A model generated the notes under the pieces. The model made no database searches. It saw only the letters and a list, made by a program, of their open reading frames with translations, and was not told the origin of the DNA. A stretch of 57,633 nt of DNA from Methanobrevibacter olleyae (GTDB lineage: Archaea > Methanobacteriota > Methanobacteria > Methanobacteriales > Methanobacteriaceae), in NCBI GenBank assembly GCA_015063035.1, contig SUTG01000009.1:1-57633 (forward strand), given 5' to 3'. Position numbers and translations under genes: made by a program. The stretch's first letter is position 1. Every line of letters begins with the position of its first letter. Below are positions 55,526 through 57,633 of the stretch, in pieces.

Positions 55526-57007
55526 TTATTTTGGAATTGTACCTTGTTCTTGCATTCTTTTCTTAAGAATACATCTTTCTCCTTGGTTTCCACCAAGAGG
55601 GTTCTTTTGAGTTCCCATGGAATTCATACAACGAGCCATGATTGCAGAACCGAGAGCAAGTCCATCCTCTACAAATACAACATCCTTGAATTTGTCCTGA
55701 GCATATTCTAAAATGAGTTCTGGTTTCTTACCAGTTATACCTGCTCTTCCGGTAACTCCTAAAATGGAACCGTCGAGAATAAGGTCTTCTTCAAATGCAA
55801 CATCAAGAACTCTGTATACAATATTAGCACTTACATGGTCCATTGTAGCAAGGAGTGTTGGAATACCTTCATCCTCATAGATTTTAGCACCAATTTCCAC
55901 TAATCCACCAAGACCATCTGCATTGGTACCAACATCACAACCAATCAAACAAGTACCTGCTGCTTTAGCACCTGCAGCATCCAATGGAACAGTACCAAAT
56001 CTGTCAATACCCTCTGGAACCTTACAGATGTTAATGAGTTCATGTGCCTCTTTAGCATATTGCTTTGCCTTTTCCTGATGCTTTTTGCCATCTGCTTTCT
56101 TAAGCAATTTAGGATCAAATATGTCCAATGCAGCACCATTATTTTGGTCGATTTGCTTGGAACCTTTTGCTAATGAGTCTGAAATAACACCAGCTAAACC
56201 TAAGAAGTTACCAACGGTACTTGCATAAGGCTCATCCTTATTTACAATCCTACCTGCTAAGGTAGAACCAAAGTCCAAGGATACACATGGGTTTCTATAG
56301 TCTACTTCAGTCCATTTGGCACCTAATTTAATACCTGCAGTAACAAGTTCACCTTCCATCTCGTTAGCAACGACCTCTTTTCCTTTTGGTGGAACTACAC
56401 TTACTACAGCCCCATCAAACATTACATTATCCAATAAAGTGTATTTTTGAAGCCTCTTTGGAAGGTGTGCAGTTGACATGGCAGGAGCCATTTTTGTATG
56501 TGATATGCCTGCATCAAGACAACCATCCGCTAAAGCCTTTACCATTTGCCCCACTTCTTGAGTAGTAGCGAACCCTGCAGTAACCCCTGTAGATCTTACT
56601 ACAAAATCCAAGTCTTCATCCATATCCATATGCGCTTTTTTAAGTGATTCCAAAACAGTGTCTTTAATCATATCTGCTACAGATTCTTTAGAAAGTTCAA
56701 TGCCCCAAACAGTTTTACCGAAGACTTCCTCATCAGGTTTAGGAGCTCTGACATCCCTTGTCATGTTAACTGTTTTATTAATCAAATAAGATTGGCTGTT
56801 GTTTAAATTTGTAGCCATGATAACACATTTTGTAGTGGTGTTTCCTAACTCTACAGAAGCGGTAACATAATATTCATCCTGTTGTGCTGCCATAACACCT
56901 GGACCCTGAGGTCTGTTACCAGCTTTTAAAATACTTAAATCCCTTGGTTGACTTTCAGCAATGATTGGCTTAGGTCCCTTATTAAAAATTTTATCTAAAA
57001 AAGACAT
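55526..57007 (-). CDS. Methanogenesis marker protein 14
   Basis: A 493-aa protein of the methanogenesis marker 14 family, found only in methanogens. Segments VELGNTTTKCVIMATNL and SLDFGSTLAGRIVN resemble ASKHA (Hsp70/actin-like) nucleotide-binding loops, and the family is related to reductive activators of corrinoid enzymes; the precise role is unknown. The chosen start is the ATG at 57007 (MSFLDKIFNKGPKP) after GGGGAT. An upstream in-frame ATG at 57121 would add 38 residues of low-complexity sequence. Confidence 0.9.
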   Translation of the reverse strand: MSFLDKIFNKGPKPIIAESQPRDLSILKAGNRPQGPGVMAAQQDEYYVTASVELGNTTTKCVIMATNLNNSQSYLINKTVNMTRDVRAPKPDEEVFGKTVWGIELSKESVADMIKDTVLESLKKAHMDMDEDLDFVVRSTGVTAGFATTQEVGQMVKALADGCLDAGISHTKMAPAMSTAHLPKRLQKYTLLDNVMFDGAVVSVVPPKGKEVVANEMEGELVTAGIKLGAKWTEVDYRNPCVSLDFGSTLAGRIVNKDEPYASTVGNFLGLAGVISDSLAKGSKQIDQNNGAALDIFDPKLLKKADGKKHQEKAKQYAKEAHELINICKVPEGIDRFGTVPLDAAGAKAAGTCLIGCDVGTNADGLGGLVEIGAKIYEDEGIPTLLATMDHVSANIVYRVLDVAFEEDLILDGSILGVTGRAGITGKKPELILEYAQDKFKDVVFVEDGLALGSAIMARCMNSMGTQKNPLGGNQGERCILKKRMQEQGTIPK

Positions 57008-57181
57008 ATAAAATCCCCATAATCTTTCTATATAATATATACTATTTTCATTAAATAATATAAATTTTGTTAAATGATTTTTAAGAATTAGTAAAATTAT
57101 GAGAAAATGAAAAAAATTCATAAAAAGAGTTAAAATTTAAATAAAAAGTATGAAAAATAGTGAAAAAAATTTTGGTCAAGG

Positions 57182-57202
57182 TTTTTGGCCGTAGGTCAAA
57201 AA
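57182..57202 (+). other. Hairpin in the mtrH trailer
   Basis: TTTTTGGCC-GTA-GGTCAAAAA pairs over 9 bp on the plus strand (one G-U); on the minus strand one pair becomes an A-C mismatch. It lies between the mtr terminator and marker protein 14, and it is more GC-rich than its surroundings. The role is unknown. Confidence 0.4.
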
Positions 57203-57210
57203 GCTGGGAT

Positions 57211-57268
57211 ATAATTTGAAAAAGATTAGATGAAATAATCATCTAATCTCGGACCCTTTCAAATTATA
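57211..57268 (-). terminator. Nested terminator stem-loop after mtrH
   Basis: The inner stem is an 11-bp perfect inverted repeat (AGATTAGATGA / TCATCTAATCT, 57223-57249) with loop AATAA. An outer repeat pairs ATAATTTGAAA (57211-57221) with TTTCAAATTAT (57258-57268), and overlaps the mtrH stop at 57264-57266. On the minus strand the inner stem is followed by TTTTTCAAATT. It probably ends the mtr operon, whose last gene is usually mtrH. Confidence 0.75.
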
Positions 57269-57633
57269 ATAATAAGTTCAATGGGTGTGCTTCAATAGGT
57301 TCGGTACCGATATCTTTTGCTGCTTCAGCAATCATGATATCTGCCATACCACAAGCTGGGAATGCGAGTCTTGAGTTTTCGATAGGACCGAAAAGTACGA
57401 AGTCTCCACCAGCCATTTGTTGTACGATGTTGGAACCTATATCACATACAGGCCATGCTTCTTTGTGTTCTTTTTTGTATTGTCTTAACCAATCCCATGC
57501 GGATGGAACGTTGTGAATACCGGATCCTACAGGGTATCCCCATTTAGCTTTTACAGCGTAAGAGGTTCTTACAGCAGGTCCTGCACCTTGTCCTAAAGGA
57601 GTTACAGCTACGTCCATCCATGGTTTGGTAATT
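57264..57633 (-). CDS. mtrH: Tetrahydromethanopterin S-methyltransferase subunit H, C-terminal part
   Basis: Only the last about 122 residues are in the window; the gene continues past the right edge. The frame stays open to the edge (ITKPWMDVAVTPLGQGAG), followed by GYPVGSGIHNVPSAWDW, CDIGSNIVQQMAGGDFVLFG and EPIEAHPLNLLL, all typical of MtrH. MtrH transfers the methyl group from methyl-tetrahydromethanopterin to the corrinoid of MtrA in the Na+-pumping Mtr complex. Confidence 0.95.
   Translation of the reverse strand, partial: ITKPWMDVAVTPLGQGAGPAVRTSYAVKAKWGYPVGSGIHNVPSAWDWLRQYKKEHKEAWPVCDIGSNIVQQMAGGDFVLFGPIENSRLAFPACGMADIMIAEAAKDIGTEPIEAHPLNLLL

Overview
The window is a low-GC, single-chromosome-style stretch from a hydrogenotrophic methanogen of the Methanobacteriales, most likely Methanobrevibacter (perhaps the M. 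ruminantium side of the genus; genus is inferred from gene content and AT-rich composition, not from a marker search). The methanogen call rests on the C-terminal part of mtrH, the mvhDGAB hydrogenase operon, methanogenesis marker protein 14, the methanofuran tyrosine decarboxylase mfnA, hypD and several cobamide genes. Archaeal identity is supported by eIF1A, Rio1, a Dim2-like KH protein, L10e, Pcc1, Trm56 and DGGGP synthase. No tRNA, rRNA, CRISPR array, insertion sequence or prophage was seen.

Layout. 1-2.4 kb: minus-strand translation/ribosome-maturation genes (eIF1A, rio1, KH protein) ending near an 80-nt poly(A). 2.8-8.8 kb: moeA, a stand-alone GyrI-like domain, a small Lys-rich protein, a TldE/PmbA homologue, phosphoglycolate phosphatase and hypD. 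9-23.6 kb: a surface-glycan region. Plus-strand genes form a nonulosonic (sialic-like) acid module (NeuA-PseG fusion, NeuB, capsule-type transferase, Wzx flippase). They face minus-strand genes for an acetyltransferase, a zinc-ribbon/NERD membrane protein, two GT4 enzymes, a GT39-like membrane transferase and the lipid enzyme DGGGP synthase. 23.8-44.6 kb: housekeeping and cofactor genes (inositol-phosphate synthase with an apparent frameshift, pycB, larC, a CobZ-like fusion plus cobS, trm56, DUF763, fumarase beta, mfnA, ppsA, L10e, pcc1, FKBP, a TmcAL-like protein and a 59-aa ribbon-helix-helix-like protein). 45-57.6 kb: pyrC, mvhDGAB, sufCB (sufB with an apparent frameshift), a PRC-barrel protein, cobY, methanogenesis marker 14 and the end of mtrH.

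How genes work together. MvhDGAB with heterodisulfide reductase (not in this window) would oxidise H2; HypD serves its NiFe active site. CobY, CobS and the CobZ-like protein belong to the late cobamide pathway that supplies the corrinoid of Mtr. PycB and fumarase beta belong to the incomplete reductive TCA branch, with PpsA supplying phosphoenolpyruvate. The glycan block probably decorates the cell surface with a nonulosonic acid polymer.

Most notable non-gene signals. (1) The about 430-nt leader of the mvh operon holds three tandem hairpins with unrelated, self-complementary stems but a virtually identical 11-12-nt loop, plus a degenerate fourth: a candidate undescribed structured RNA element. 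(2) Several genes have duplicated ends (rio1 5' end; hypD, the GT39-like gene and trm56 3' ends), including a six-unit array derived from the hypD stop region. (3) Several plus-strand genes end in similar hairpins at or near the stop codon, two followed by the same pyrimidine 13-mer. (4) Two conserved genes (inositol-phosphate synthase, sufB) carry single-base deletions, which may be sequencing errors.
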